Assembly: GCA_010093685.1 (NCBI GenBank)
Contig: MU006245.1
Coordinates: forward strand, 310,001 to 374,000
Direction of reading: 5' to 3'
Origin: Ophiobolus disseminans
Lineage: Eukaryota; Ascomycota; Dothideomycetes; Pleosporales; Phaeosphaeriaceae
Length of the DNA stretch: 64,000 nucleotides
Within the stretch, counting starts at the first letter, position 1, and every line of letters starts with the position of its first letter. The translations under genes were made by a program, and so were the position numbers. The notes under the pieces were generated by a model. It saw only the letters and a program-made list of their open reading frames with translations, did not search any database and had not been told where the DNA came from. Below are positions 41,829-53,200 of the stretch, piece after piece.

Positions 41829-43039
41829 ATGGCGCGCTGGGTACGGTTCACTGACTTCTTCATGGACGCATGTGGTCCCGACCTTCCCTCTTCGCCCCTA
41901 GGCGACCTCAGCAACTCCATACATCCATTGTTCGCCCAAACCAACTTCAAAAAACGCGAGCTCAAAGATGATGGTACCCGGACGCAAGTGCCTCTGACCG
42001 ACGCCGCGTACAAAGCAATTGCCCCAGCGCTTCGCTTTGTATCTCTTCTCATCACGGAGCCTCGCATGCTTGGTCCTTTCGATCACGTTGCGAATGGGAT
42101 TATAGTCAAGTATAAAAACGGTACCTCGTACATCGCCAAAGGTAATCTGGAAGGCACTGAACTAGGCCTGGAACATGTCAAGGCGATCTTTCAGCACACG
42201 ACCCATCGCACTAGTTTTGTGTTTCAAACAGCGGAGGATCCCGACCTGGCAGGAATGATGAAGTTTTACCGCCGCTACGAGTGCCCAGGCAACGAGGGCA
42301 GTGAACTCGCAGGACCAATCGAGTTGGCAGTCCATTGTGGCGATCAGACAAACATACGCAGGGCTTGTGATGGCGCAGCTGTGGTTGGTTTCGCGGGGCG
42401 AGATTTGTTGTACTACTTCGAGCATCTGATGACGCAAGACCGACCTGGATGCCAGCTCTGCACGTTGCTGTCTTTTGCCACGACGATGATCCACGAAATC
42501 AGGCATGCCTTCTTCGCCTTCGTACACAATGCTGGATCGTCACGAGTCGGTCGTGTCCCTGAGCCTCATGGTCATATCAAAAGTGGATGTTCGGTCAAAT
42601 ATACGTGGAAGTTGTGGGTTGGTTCTCTGGTAGTAAAGACGTAAATCGTGTGATGCATCTCACTAGCATTCAAGAAGCGGTAAACGGACAACAGGATCCC
42701 CGCAGACTGATTCTGCATGATGGACGGGACAAGAGAATACTGCTTACGCCGAGCGCTGTCCAAACATGGTTTTTGACGTCAACTTGGCAAAAGTTTCGAG
42801 AAGAGGGCCATGCTTTCTGGATCAAAGAAGCCGAACGGACAAACGTTGAATACATTTGGCCAGGATCAGAGTTTGTTGGGTGGTCCAAGCTTCTTGGAAT
42901 ACAGCTCTCTTACGATGGAAAAATATACAGTGGGATAGCGTCGGAGAACCAGGATGATATACCTACCATTGTGGTGGAAGACGAAGATCCTGGGGCAAAA
43001 GTCTGGAAGGCATTCAACGATCGCCAGATCCATACTTGA
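41829..43039 (+). pseudogene. Unknown protein with HExxH motif, apparent frameshift
   Basis: The first frame (MARWVRFTDFFMDACGPD..., ending 42644) holds the zinc-peptidase-like HEIRH in TTMIHEIRHAFFAF at about residues 222-226 and then drifts into SGCSVKYTWK. A second frame shifted by one base picks up at about 42582 as WMFGQIYVEVVGWFSG and runs to 43039. No GT-AG pair can bridge them, so a one-base loss near 42580-42584 (or a sequencing error) is the simplest reading. Combined length would be about 400 aa. The HExxH suggests a fungal metallopeptidase-like family, but no third zinc ligand is certain. Confidence 0.5.
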
Positions 43040-43055
43040 TGGGAAGTCACGGTAA

Positions 43056-44462
43056 TCACCAAATCCGCGTCCGCTGGCTTGTTGCATATCGCCTTTTGGA
43101 GTTTCCTGATGACGTTGCAACAGATGTGCGTTTACGCTTTGAAGAGGACGGGGTATGCGTCAGGCGCTGTGTCCTCTCATATAGAGCAAAGGCGTCTTGA
43201 AGAGCCTGACTATCAGTGTAGATGCTAGAGCTCTTCAACCAAGCAAGATAATCACTTGGGACCTCTTGAAGTGTCTTTCCTATGTGCTTCCCAAACTTCA
43301 GTGTGACATTTGCAGATGCCGGTTGTGACGTTGTGCAACGGGCACTCGCTTGTCGCTCGTACTCGATGACAGCTACCGCGAGCGCTGGTTTATTTTCGAC
43401 AATACCTTTTTGCTTCAAGAAGCTAATGTAGTCCGGTGGAACCTCTGTTAGAGTTTTCCCGATGTGCTTGCCGAAGTCGAATCGGTATTCTCCTTGCGAC
43501 GAGGGAGTCGATGGAGACACTTCATGGATGCTGACAGGCTGAGAAACGGATACTCTCGCGGGAGCAGACGATGATGGCGCTAGAGTTTGAGTTGGCTCTA
43601 TCGATGGCGGTGACGGTGGTGGCATGATCGGCGGTGGCGCGATCGGTGGTTGGCCGTCATCGAAGAGGCGCAAGACAACATCGAACCCTGGCATGCAGCC
43701 TGCCATATCCTGGTCAACACGCAGGTAGGCGATGTAATTCTCCGGTACTTCCAGTAACGTCTTGCCACGGTGTGTGCCAAATGGAAATCGATATAAAGGA
43801 GGCTGGCTGGGTCGTCTGCTTGGGATAGGCTGCGATGACGGCGGCATACGATATGACTGGAGCAGCTGCGTACTCGGAAGAACTCTCGATAGTCGAGTTT
43901 CAGTGAAATTCTTAGTTGGAGTAGGTTGAGACGATGATGGTACATGTTGAGATGCTGGCGTCGAATATGGACTCAATGGTGTTGGCTGTAACGACGAAGC
44001 CTCGCGGGGGGGTGACTGTCGCGGGTACGTACTCGGCGAGTTTTGAGGCTCTCGAGCTTCGCGCAGTCTCTTCGATGGTGTCGGCTGCGAAGAGGGCGGC
44101 GCGTACTGGCTATGGGGTAGCGTGCGCGTAGTCACTGGAGTTGGTGGATATTGTGAGGAAGACGGCGGGCTCTGGTATGTCGTATATCGTCCTGGAGGCA
44201 CATTTGCTACGCCCTGATCAGGTAGAGCACGGTGTTTTGGATGTGACGGCAATGTGTTCGATGAGCTACAACAGCATACGATGGACTTCTCCCCTTTTCT
44301 GCTTTGCGATGGGGGTGGAGTGGCTATCACATTCGCGTCGCGGCGCTTCAGGGGCGCGCGGGGCGTCGCTGCGGGTGCACGTCGTGTGCCAACATCAATT
44401 TGCGTATCTTCGATCGCAATAATATCATCCGAGAGGATATCCGAGCCGTAATCGGACGACAT
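43056..44462 (-). CDS. Protein with three ExoX-C/DUF3820-like modules
   Basis: A single frame of 468 aa if the start is MSSDYGSDILSDD at 44462; the frame stays open upstream to 44555, so the start is uncertain. The N-terminal half is low-complexity Pro/Ser/Gln-rich and likely disordered. Then the same short module occurs three times: FGTHRGKTLLEVPENYIAYL, FGKHIGKTLTEVPPDYISFL and FGKHIGKTLQEVPSDYLAWL. It resembles the small domain at the C-terminus of ExoX-like exonucleases and the DUF3820 family, probably a DNA- or protein-binding unit. No nuclease domain is present. The C-terminus is basic (SSKRKRTS, NSKRRYATSQRTR), in keeping with a nuclear protein. Its stop lies 16 bp from the convergent gene's end. 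Confidence 0.65.
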   Translation of the reverse strand: MSSDYGSDILSDDIIAIEDTQIDVGTRRAPAATPRAPLKRRDANVIATPPPSQSRKGEKSIVCCCSSSNTLPSHPKHRALPDQGVANVPPGRYTTYQSPPSSSQYPPTPVTTRTLPHSQYAPPSSQPTPSKRLREAREPQNSPSTYPRQSPPREASSLQPTPLSPYSTPASQHVPSSSQPTPTKNFTETRLSRVLPSTQLLQSYRMPPSSQPIPSRRPSQPPLYRFPFGTHRGKTLLEVPENYIAYLRVDQDMAGCMPGFDVVLRLFDDGQPPIAPPPIMPPPSPPSIEPTQTLAPSSSAPARVSVSQPVSIHEVSPSTPSSQGEYRFDFGKHIGKTLTEVPPDYISFLKQKGIVENKPALAVAVIEYERQASARCTTSQPASANVTLKFGKHIGKTLQEVPSDYLAWLKSSSIYTDSQALQDAFALYERTQRLTHTPSSSKRKRTSVATSSGNSKRRYATSQRTRIW

Positions 44463-45276
44463 GGTTGTGGTGATAGAGATGACGTGGGGCATGGAGAAGT
44501 GACGCGAGCTCGGAAGGATTAAGGTTGTGGGGGAGCTGCACGGACCCCCGAGCATTGACGCGCGTTCACATGATTAGTGACCTTCATCATCACTTCATTC
44601 TACACCCTGGCTCTCGCGAAAGCCAGAAGCAAAGATGCGCTATCCTGGATGTATACGGAGACTTTTAAAACTTAGATCCATCTCTTTTACACGTAGATGT
44701 AGTTGTCAAGCTTAGTTCTTTTCTTCTAATTTCTATAATTTAATAAGCGCCTAGACAAAACACATTTTCTGGAAATTTGGTGGCGTAAATCCGTTGTAAA
44801 GGTTATGATAGTAGAGTGTGTGCACATTAAGTTAGATACCTTTTGGACGCAGTCCGATCCCTTCGATGCAGACAAGCAACGTGAGCGTAGAACACCATTT
44901 CCGAGTTTTTCATCAAGAGCATTACCAGAATTTCACATCTACAATAGTTCCCCATCAAATTGTGAGAATATCGATTCGTGGGAAGTGATCGTCAAAGCTT
45001 AAGAGAACTATGCGATAGCCAGGCTTCAAATTTCCAGGTGCAAACAAAGGACAATTTATTACGTATCAGAAAGCGATTCAGTACACTGACTTAATATTAT
45101 AATAGAGCTGTACATCCATGAAAAGCTCCTAGACTAACAGCGAAAGCAATCTATGCCGCACATCGGTCTACGTCTGCTTCACCCAAAACACCATCCCTGA
45201 GCTGAGGCGGGAACTCACTTGGAGTTACAACACGAGGGGTACCGGGTGTTGCGTCTCTAGTAGTAACCGCTTCACC
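44463..45276. other. Intergenic
   Basis: About 800 bp. From 44640 to 44770 it is AT-rich. No coding sequence is supported. Confidence 0.4.
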
Positions 45277-46105
45277 CTAGGTACCAACCGAGCCGTTACC
45301 GATGGCACCAGAACCTGAAGCAGAAGAATTAGCTTTGGGTCGCGTGGCGCTGTCGGAAACAGGACGGTTGGGTTCAGCCGCAGTGTTTGTGGTGCCAGAT
45401 CCGGTCGCAGTGTCGCTTATGGTGTTCGTGGAACGAGTCGCTCTGTCCCCAGTGAAATCGCTCATCGCTGCTTTAAAGGTCTGATAGCGCTCCGCAAACG
45501 CTTTTTGGAACCGCAGTTCTTCTCCTTGAATTCTCACATCTTCTTGATATGTAGCGAGATATGTCGGGTTAATTGGCGCTAAAATAGGTCAGTATGTCTG
45601 CTGTGTAAGACGCATGGGCTACGTACCAGAAGGGTGCGCAAAGGGAAGATTTGTCGCCGGTGCCCTATAGTGGAGGTTTGTCGCTGATGTCCCATAGGGG
45701 AGGTTTGTCGCTAATGCCCCATGGGGAGGTTCGTCGCTGGTGCCATGTAGAGAGGCGGTGTCGCTAGTGCCATGTGATACAGATTTATCGCTGGTATCGC
45801 CGGTGCCGTGTAAAACGGATATATTGCTGGTACCAAGTGGTACGGTGTTGTCGCTGGTGCCGCATAGAATGATGTTGTCGGTGGTGTCGCCGGCGCAGTG
45901 TTCATTGACATGAGCACGGCCATTAGCTGTTGGGCCGTTGCGAGGTCGCCGCTGATCTGTGCCTGCTGAATTGCGCTCAACAGGTGGTTCGAATAGTTTT
46001 GAAGCAAACCAGTCAGTAAGGCTCAAAAGATGCATAATATGGAAAACACTCACAGCGTTCGGGCTGTTGCCCTGGGAAGCCGGGATTGGACGGAATGCCA
46101 CTCAT
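45277..46105 (-). CDS. Low-complexity unknown protein, model approximate
   Basis: On the minus strand a likely first visible exon (MSGIPSNPGFPGQQPER) is followed by a GTGAGT intron. A second exon gives NYSNHLLSAIQQAQISGDLATAQQLM and a repeat-encoded stretch rich in APAT. A last exon begins APINPTYLATYQEDVRIQGE and contains ELRFQKAFAERYQTFKAAMS, then Ser/Thr/Asn-rich sequence to a stop at 45277. Upstream exons may exist, since the frame remains open before the first Met. Splice points are only partly clear. The helical parts (SAIQQAQ..., ERYQTFKAAMS) look genuine; the rest is disordered. No family recognised. Confidence 0.4.
45650..45900. repeat. Degenerate minisatellite, unit about 27-30 bp
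   Basis: Seven or eight copies of a unit approximating TTGTCGCTGGTGCCATATGG with varying spacers, inside the low-complexity gene. On the minus strand it encodes repeats such as MAPATNLP or HGTSDxxx, and two reading frames stay open across it. Confidence 0.65.
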
Positions 46106-47533
46106 ATCGACAAAGCTAGAGGATGTAAGTACTTAACGCAAAACCTGTTACATTTTCAAACTGACCTGGAGTGATTTGTGATATGATGGGGGTGGAAAAC
46201 TCGTCGAGGAGTTGTTAATGAGGAAGGCGCATTAGCGTGGCTTGGCAATCGCGCTTCCACGTGACACAGAGTCGCTTCCTCATGACTCGATTGGACTAAA
46301 AAGACTACAAGAGCTGCATAACCTTACTTTAATTCTTGCTCAGATTGTGGGAGTTTTAAAAGCCGTGGTACGAGAATCTATTGTACACCTTGTTATTGCA
46401 GAGCCTCGCGAACCAAGTCGAAGAAGCGAGGCTGATGAAGCGAGGATGATGAAGGAGGAGGGTAGGTATTGCAGCATGCTGAGCAAGACCCCGCTCACGA
46501 GGTGAAAGGTAAGGCAAGATGTGAGCGAAAAACAAAACTGCTCTCCTACCCTGAGACAGAGGCGGCTACCACTGAGATGCGACATATAGCAAGAAGCGTA
46601 AGAGCACTTCAATTCCTTTCATTCCGTCTTAGCATCTTTTCTTCGAACCAGAAGCTCCGACACAATGATATCTAGTAACAGCCATGCCACTGCTCCACCC
46701 TCAGCCATCAGCTTCAAGGTAGCATAATACCTTCTAAGGTTGGTGGCTCACGTATTACGACGAACAGTTTTTCAATTCTGATGGAAGGCACAAGTTTTGG
46801 CATGATGATGATGTGTATTGGTAGGCGCGTGAGAGCCCGTAAGAGGCTCTCAGTGGCTGCCAAGACGCTAACTACGCGCGATCACGTGAAAGCTATCAGT
46901 GGACTATCGGCTCTGTCCAACAAATTCTCGTCTTGTGTATAGAGGGACTTCGGGAGGAAAGAGAAGGCGCTCTTGCGGGACGTGAGAAAGCTGGAGTGAT
47001 TTCCCCGGAACGCCAAAATTCCAAAATCGTCGAGCGATTTGCAGCTTCTAATTCGTAACACGTCATCGCCAAGATACATACGCCCTACGGTACACTTCCT
47101 CCTCACGCCCTACGCCAGACCCACGCGACAATTGCAGTCAAAGTAGACTTTTACCAGCGAACGGGTTTTATTCCGAGCGCCGAACATTGAATGCAAATTC
47201 TGACCGCTTAATCTTTCCGAGAGGGGCCTAGAGCGATGTTGGAGCTACCCGTGGAAGAAGCTTTAAGCCTACCTACTTAAGACACAGCGATCGTCATTTC
47301 CTCTGCACGAATTGATACATAATCTACATTTATCTTAACTTTTAGCAACATTTATAGACTAGATTAAAGTTATTGTCTAGTACCTAGGTAGCTAAACACA
47401 TACACGTACTCCGGACACGACAACGTTCAGCGAACCTAGACCTACTGAGAAACTCCACGATACAGCACGAAACAGCGCGTCTCTCTACCCAGTCACATAT
47501 TCCTCCATCGCTACTACCCCATCTGCCAATCCA
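46106..47533. other. Intergenic
   Basis: About 1.4 kb with no supported gene. AT-rich around 47310-47400. The final 200 bp are the promoter and 5' leader of the MFS gene. Confidence 0.4.
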
Positions 47534-49003
47534 ATGGAAACTCCAACTTCACGGCCGACATCCGGCCATGACTCGGACACGGAGCTCGAAGTCATCAACC
47601 CCGACCACAATCAGCCGCATGCAACAGAAGCCGAATTCTCGCTCCCTCCCGTCGACGGCGGAAAAGATGCCTGGCTGTTTTTGTTTTCGGCGTTCGTTAT
47701 GGAGATTCTAGTTTGGGGTAAAGCATACCATTTTATCCGCACCAATATTCACTCCGCTAACTAACACTTCACAGGCTTCCCATTCGCATTCGGTATCTTT
47801 CAAGAATACTACACGTCAAACCCGCCATTCGCCGGGTCACGGAATATACCAATTATCGGGACGTGCGCAATGGGCCTGATGTACCTTTCTACGCCACTCG
47901 TTTTTGGCCTGTTTGCATGGCATCCCAACATTCGACGGCGGTGCATCACCGTCGGGCTGATTACCATGTGCCTGGCCTTGGGACTGAGCTCGTTGAGCCA
48001 GACTGTTCCGCATCTTATTGCCAGCCAGGGAGTCTTCTATGCGATTGGAGGTGCGCTGTGCTATAGTCCGGTGGTTGCGTTTATGGATGAATGGTTTGTG
48101 AAGAAGAAGGGTTTGGCGTTTGGGATCATGTGGGTATGTAAACTCACCAACCCTAACGCATCTTGCTTTCTCTTGAATGGGCTGTGTATCATTATCTGTC
48201 AACTGACACTATGACAGGCCGGGACTGGTATCGGTGGCATAATCATCCCCCTACTACTACAACACCTCTTGGAAAGATACGGCTTCCGCACCGCCCTTCG
48301 CGTGTGGTCTGTCGTCCTCTTCGCAGCCACCATTCCCCTGACCATATATCTACGACCGCGTCTTCCCGTTGCGCAAGCCATCAACCACCGCAAATTCGAC
48401 ATGGCGTTCCTGCGCAACAAATCATTCCTCCTCTTCCAACTCGGAAACATCTTCGAGGGTTTCGGCTACTTCGTGCCGTCCATCTATCTCCCCACCTTGG
48501 CCAGAACCCTCGGCGCATCAAGCCCCATATCCGCCCTCACTCTCATCTTGATCAACGTCACGTCTGTCTTCGGCTGCGTAGTCATGGGCGGCATCGTGGA
48601 CCGCTGGCACATTACAACATGCATTCTCCTATCAACCATCGGATCCACGCTTTCTGTTTTCCTCCTATGGGGTTTCTCAACTAGTATTCCTCTTCTCCTC
48701 GTCTTCTGCGCTGTGTATGGGTTGTTTGCAGGGAGCTATTCGACGACATACGCGGGTATTATGAAAACCCTGAAGACCACTGAGCAAGGCACCGACTCGA
48801 TGATGGTGTTTGCAGTGCTTGCAGCGGGTAGGGGTATTGGGAATGTTGCTTGTGGGCCGGTGAGTGAGGCGTTGGTCAGGGCAGGGGATGTTGGAGGCAT
48901 CGGGTTGTATGCCAGTGAGTATGGGCCGCTTGTACTGTTGACTGGTATCAGTGCTGCGTTGGGGGGTGTAAGCTGTTTCGGGAGGACTTTGGGGTGGTAT
49001 TGA
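47534..49003 (+). CDS. MFS permease, monocarboxylate-transporter type
   Basis: Three exons (47534-47717, 47775-48133, 48218-49003) join in phase to 442 aa. The N-terminus is a polar cytoplasmic tail, followed by DGGKDAWLFLFSAFVMEILVWGFPFAFGIFQEYY, the usual first helix of fungal monocarboxylate permease-like MFS proteins (PF07690, SLC16-like). About 12 hydrophobic segments can be counted. The fourth-helix GGALCYSPVVAFMDEWFVKKKGLAFGI and the sixth-helix AGTGIGGIIIPLLLQHLLERYG are typical of the group. Substrate unknown; many relatives have no demonstrated transport activity. Confidence 0.85.
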
Positions 49004-49207
49004 AGGTTCTGCGTGGGTGGTCTGGAGTGCGCCGCGATCGGTCAATTTACAGGCTTTCCTTGATTTCAACATAGTAAATATTAGTCGGCAAAGGTAGCGT
49101 GCACACTGAATCGACCAGAGAAAAGAATATGTAAATTCTTTGCAAGACAAAAATAGTCTGAACCATCTACCCCAAACTAGCCTATGTCCATCTTCCATCA
49201 TGTTCTT

Positions 49208-49998
49208 CTATTCTCGCTCATCCACAGCCTCCGTTCCAGCTCCGGCCTCCTGCTTTGCAACCGGCTTAGCGAGATCAGGCAATGGCTTGGGCTTACTCAA
49301 GGCAGCGACAGGAGTGTTTAGATCTAGAAAGCCGGTTAGTTTGCTTTCTTAGATTTGCAGACGCAGTAGGGATGCTGGGAGGCGCCTGTTCTTGTTAGGA
49401 AGAGAGGGCAGAGTGTGAGATTGGGGATGGAGCACATACCAGCGGGAGGAGAAGCTGCGGGTGGAGCAGCTACTAGTGGAGATATTACTAGCGGAGATAC
49501 TTGGAGAGGAGGCGATACAACCGGAGACAATGCGACGGGAGGCAATGCTGCTAGAGGCGATGCTGCTGGAGGCGATGCTGCTGGAGGCGATACTACGGGT
49601 GGAGATACCACGGGCGGAGATACTACAGGCGGAGATATCGCTGGTGGATATACTGCGAGACGAGGTGATGCTGCTAGAGGCGATGCTGCGAGAGGAGCTG
49701 CTGCAGGCGACGGAGACGCTGGCAGGGGAACGATACTTTGCAAAGGCGCTACAGGCAAGAAAGGAGGGGACTCTCCAACGACATCGACGCTCGAAGGCTG
49801 AGCGACAGGCGGCGTTGCTTTCGGTTTCGCCTTCAACGTAGCAGATGGCCCAGGTGCTGGAGTTTGGCTACCTCTATATGGCAGACCGCTGAAAGTTGGC
49901 GGGGGAGTACACTTTCCATCGGGACCCGCTGGATGTCCATCAACAGGTAAATGCTTTACCATTCTGGGCGACATCTGCGACTGTCACGCACCATAGAA
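49208..49998 (-). pseudogene. 3' part of a GH17 gene separated by a copia insertion
   Basis: Minus strand, continuing from the 5' part at 55147-56523 across the element. The first 17 codons (VLWCVTVADVAQNGKAFT) end at TGA 49942-49940. A shifted frame then reads PVDGHPAGPDGKCTPPPTFSGLP and a Pro-rich repeat region (period 15 bp, SPPVV/SPPAA units, about 49430-49690). A likely last exon ends PVAKQEAGAGTEAVDERE at 49208. The repeat and tail would form the cell-wall-spanning linker of an EglC-like enzyme. Confidence 0.55.
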
Positions 49999-50134
49999 TG
50001 TCAGCATCTACACCTACTCTGGAGTAGCGTGTGTCATCACTGCTTATGTAACAGGAGGATATATATTCGCTCTCTTCGATAGTCTCTATCAATCAACCAA
50101 CTTCTTCCTCAACCCTCCTTCTCACATGTTGACA
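49999..50134 (+). repeat. 5' LTR of the copia element (136 bp)
   Basis: Begins TGTCAGCATCTACACC and ends CACATGTTGACA; identical to 55011-55146. Confidence 0.95.
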
Positions 50135-50145
50135 GTTATGAGCCC
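50135..50145 (+). other. Primer-binding site, initiator tRNA-Met half-molecule type
   Basis: GTTATGAGCCC starts at the first base after the LTR and is complementary to the anticodon stem-loop of initiator tRNA-Met. The degenerate element at 20.3 kb has the same site. Confidence 0.75.
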
Positions 50146-50207
50146 GGAAGCCCTTTTACAATAAGTTGAGTTCACTATTATACCCTGCGAGATATCTGAT
50201 AGCTACA

Positions 50208-53200
50208 ATGGCTACAGACGGAGACCTTTTGATCACAAAGGCCACAGTTATCCTCGAGAGACCAGGCGACTGGCAGAGGTGGCTGTTTTTGAGGAAGGAT
50301 AGTGCTGGGAGGAACGACCTCTGGCAGTACGTAGATCCCTCGCTCACGGCAGAGCAAGTGAAAAGGATAGAGCAGGAGAAACCCCAAGAAAAGGAGGTTG
50401 AGGAGTTCTACTCAGGAGCTCCTCGAGCAGACAATGAGGCAACTACAATCCTTGATCTCTCAGAGAAGGACGTTTCACGATACGAGCTCTGGTTGAGAAT
50501 CTTCACTAGAAAGGAGGCTCAGTGGAGCAAGAAAGAGAAGGCGCTGAGGGAATTCAATCATGAGATCTCCCGAACAATTGCTTCTCAACATATCAACCTG
50601 ATCACAGACTGCTCAACGCCGTACGATCGTTTGAGGGCTCTCAAGAAGCACCTCTGCCCAAGCACCTCAGAGCGGAATTATCAGCTGAGGGCCCACTACC
50701 AGGGGCTGCTGACACCGCCAAAGAGGAGTAACCTGGATAGCTGGTTTGAGGACTGGCTTGAAACGGCACGACTTATGGAGGAGGCAGCTCTACCTGAGAT
50801 TGCAGGGAACAGAGCTCAAGAAGACTTCATCCGAGCTATCCGAGGTCTTGATGAGAGCTGGGCAACCCACCAGCTGACAGAGCTAGTACGAAAGGATCAG
50901 GATGAGACAGAGTTCACAGGGATATTTGACCTTGTGGCCGAGTATCGGTCCTACTATCGGCGCGTTCGACCAATTGCATCTAGCCTTGGGAGCTTTGCTA
51001 CACTTGGCGTTGCTGATCAGCATCAGCATCAGCGTCAGCAACAGAGTCAGAACCAAGGAGCCCAAGGAGCCCAAGGAGCCCAAGGAGCCCAAGGTGGACA
51101 AGGTAGCCAGGAGAAGAACAAGGGCAAGAAGCAAGTTCCAACCTGCCTGTGTGGAGAACAACACAAGTTTCAGGACTGCCTATATGTCAATCCTGTCCGC
51201 AGGGATCCTGGCTGGAAACCTGATCAGCAGATTGTCAGGAGGTTTGATGAGCTTAGAGCTGAGCAGTCGTTAAAGGCATCAATACTGCGGCGAGTTGAGG
51301 AGAGGCTGAGCCAATCCCAGTCTTCTAGCCAGAGACCAGGAGGTCTGCGTGACGATGGAGCACCTCAGTCGCAGAATAGCTCAGGCTCATATGCAGTAGT
51401 GCTGCAGACTGCGACCACCTCAAAGGCTGAGGATTACCCACCTCTCATCAATCGATGGATACTTGATCCAGGCTCAAACACTCATGTAGCAAACTCTAAA
51501 TCATTTGGATGGAGAACAATAGCTCAAGCTCAACCAGGAGAGGGCGTGTATGCAGGAGGTCAGCTGCTGCAGATTGAAGAATGGGGTGAGGTAGAGCTCC
51601 AGGTGGAAACGCCATCAGGAAGACAGCCATTCAACCTCACTCGAGTTGCCTACGTCCCAGGTTTCTTTACAAACGTCCTTGGCCTGTCGCGCTGCAGGAG
51701 CCTTGATATACACTTCAACTCAGGGAAGAATTGTCTCTATCAGCGAGTGCTTTCGAATCCTGTGTGCTACTTTGAGTACAAGGATGGTCACTGGTTGATT
51801 GATGCTGATGAGGAGGCTCGTCCGCCTCCGAGATCACTGCAGGTAGCAGCAGCAGTGTCAGGCTATCGATCCAAGCCCTCGCATAAGGAGAGGAAGCCTT
51901 TGGAAATAAGCAGCGAGCGCGCTCATAGGCTCCTTGGTCATGCAAGCTATGAGACAATCTCTCATCTCTCTCACAGCGTTGAGGGGGTGAGAATAGCTCA
52001 GGAGGATCAGCGATCAGCGTCGTGGAAGGATTGCGAGGTTTGCATCAAGGCAAAGCTCCACAAGCTTATCAGCAGGCGTGCGCCTCAGGATGCAGCTACA
52101 CGACCTTTCTATCGCATAGGAATAGACCTCATTCAACTCCAGGAGCGAGGAGAGCAGTGCTACAATAGAGATCAATGGCTGCTTCATGCAGTAGATCAGA
52201 ATTCAAAGTGGCATGAGGGAACCTGCCTTCCAGATAAATCAGGACCTACGCTCAAGCAAGCAGTCAAGCGTCTGCTCTCGAAGATCCAGCGACAGTTCAA
52301 GCAGGTCGTAGTAGTGGTCAAGCTTGACAGCGAGCGAGGATACTCGGCCCTGTACGAGCTGCTCAGGGATCTCGGAATTGCTATTGAGCCTCGAGCTCCA
52401 TATACTGAGGAGCAGAACGGCGGGACAGAACGAGCTGGAGCAACAATTATTGTACGAGCGCGAGCAATCAGGATTGAAGCCTGTCTGCCAAAGGAGCTAT
52501 CAAACGAGTGTGTGATGACAGCGATATACCTGCTGAACAGGACTCCTGTCAAAGCACTTGACTGGAGGACACCCTTTGAGGCAGTACATGGAAGCAAGCC
52601 ATCTCTAGCTCATCTTAATGAGATAGGAGCTAGAGCGTATACACTCAATCACGCGCTCAAGCGAGGAGACAAGCTTGAATCAAGAGCCCTTGTAGGGCAG
52701 CTCATTGGCTATGACTCAACCAATATCTACAGGATCTGGATGCCTACGCTCAGCAGGGTGATCAGGACGAGAGACGTTGTGTTTGTGCCTCTAGGACAAT
52801 CAGGATTAGAGGACTATCCTGATAAGAGAGCGCTTAAGCAGCTGGTTACTGTGCTGGATATTGAGGATCCACCTACCTTGGATGAGGAGATTGAGCAGGC
52901 CCTACACCTGCCAACTCGGCCAGCAATTGAGGAGATCGAAGAGGCTGAGGAAGCTGAGAATCAACTGATTGATGAGCTCCAGCAGCATGAGCAGGGACAT
53001 CGAGGTTTCAGCAAAGGATACCAAGGCCTACTAAGCCCTGAGATTACTCCAGAACCAGAGGACCTTGAATTAGAGGTTAACCAACCTGAGCAAGGGCAAC
53101 CTGAAAGTTCTATGCCTCGAGGCTGGCAGACAGTAGCACATGATGAAGAAGCACCTGATCGAGTAAGCAACAACGCTCCTAGAAGGGAGGAGATTAGCAG

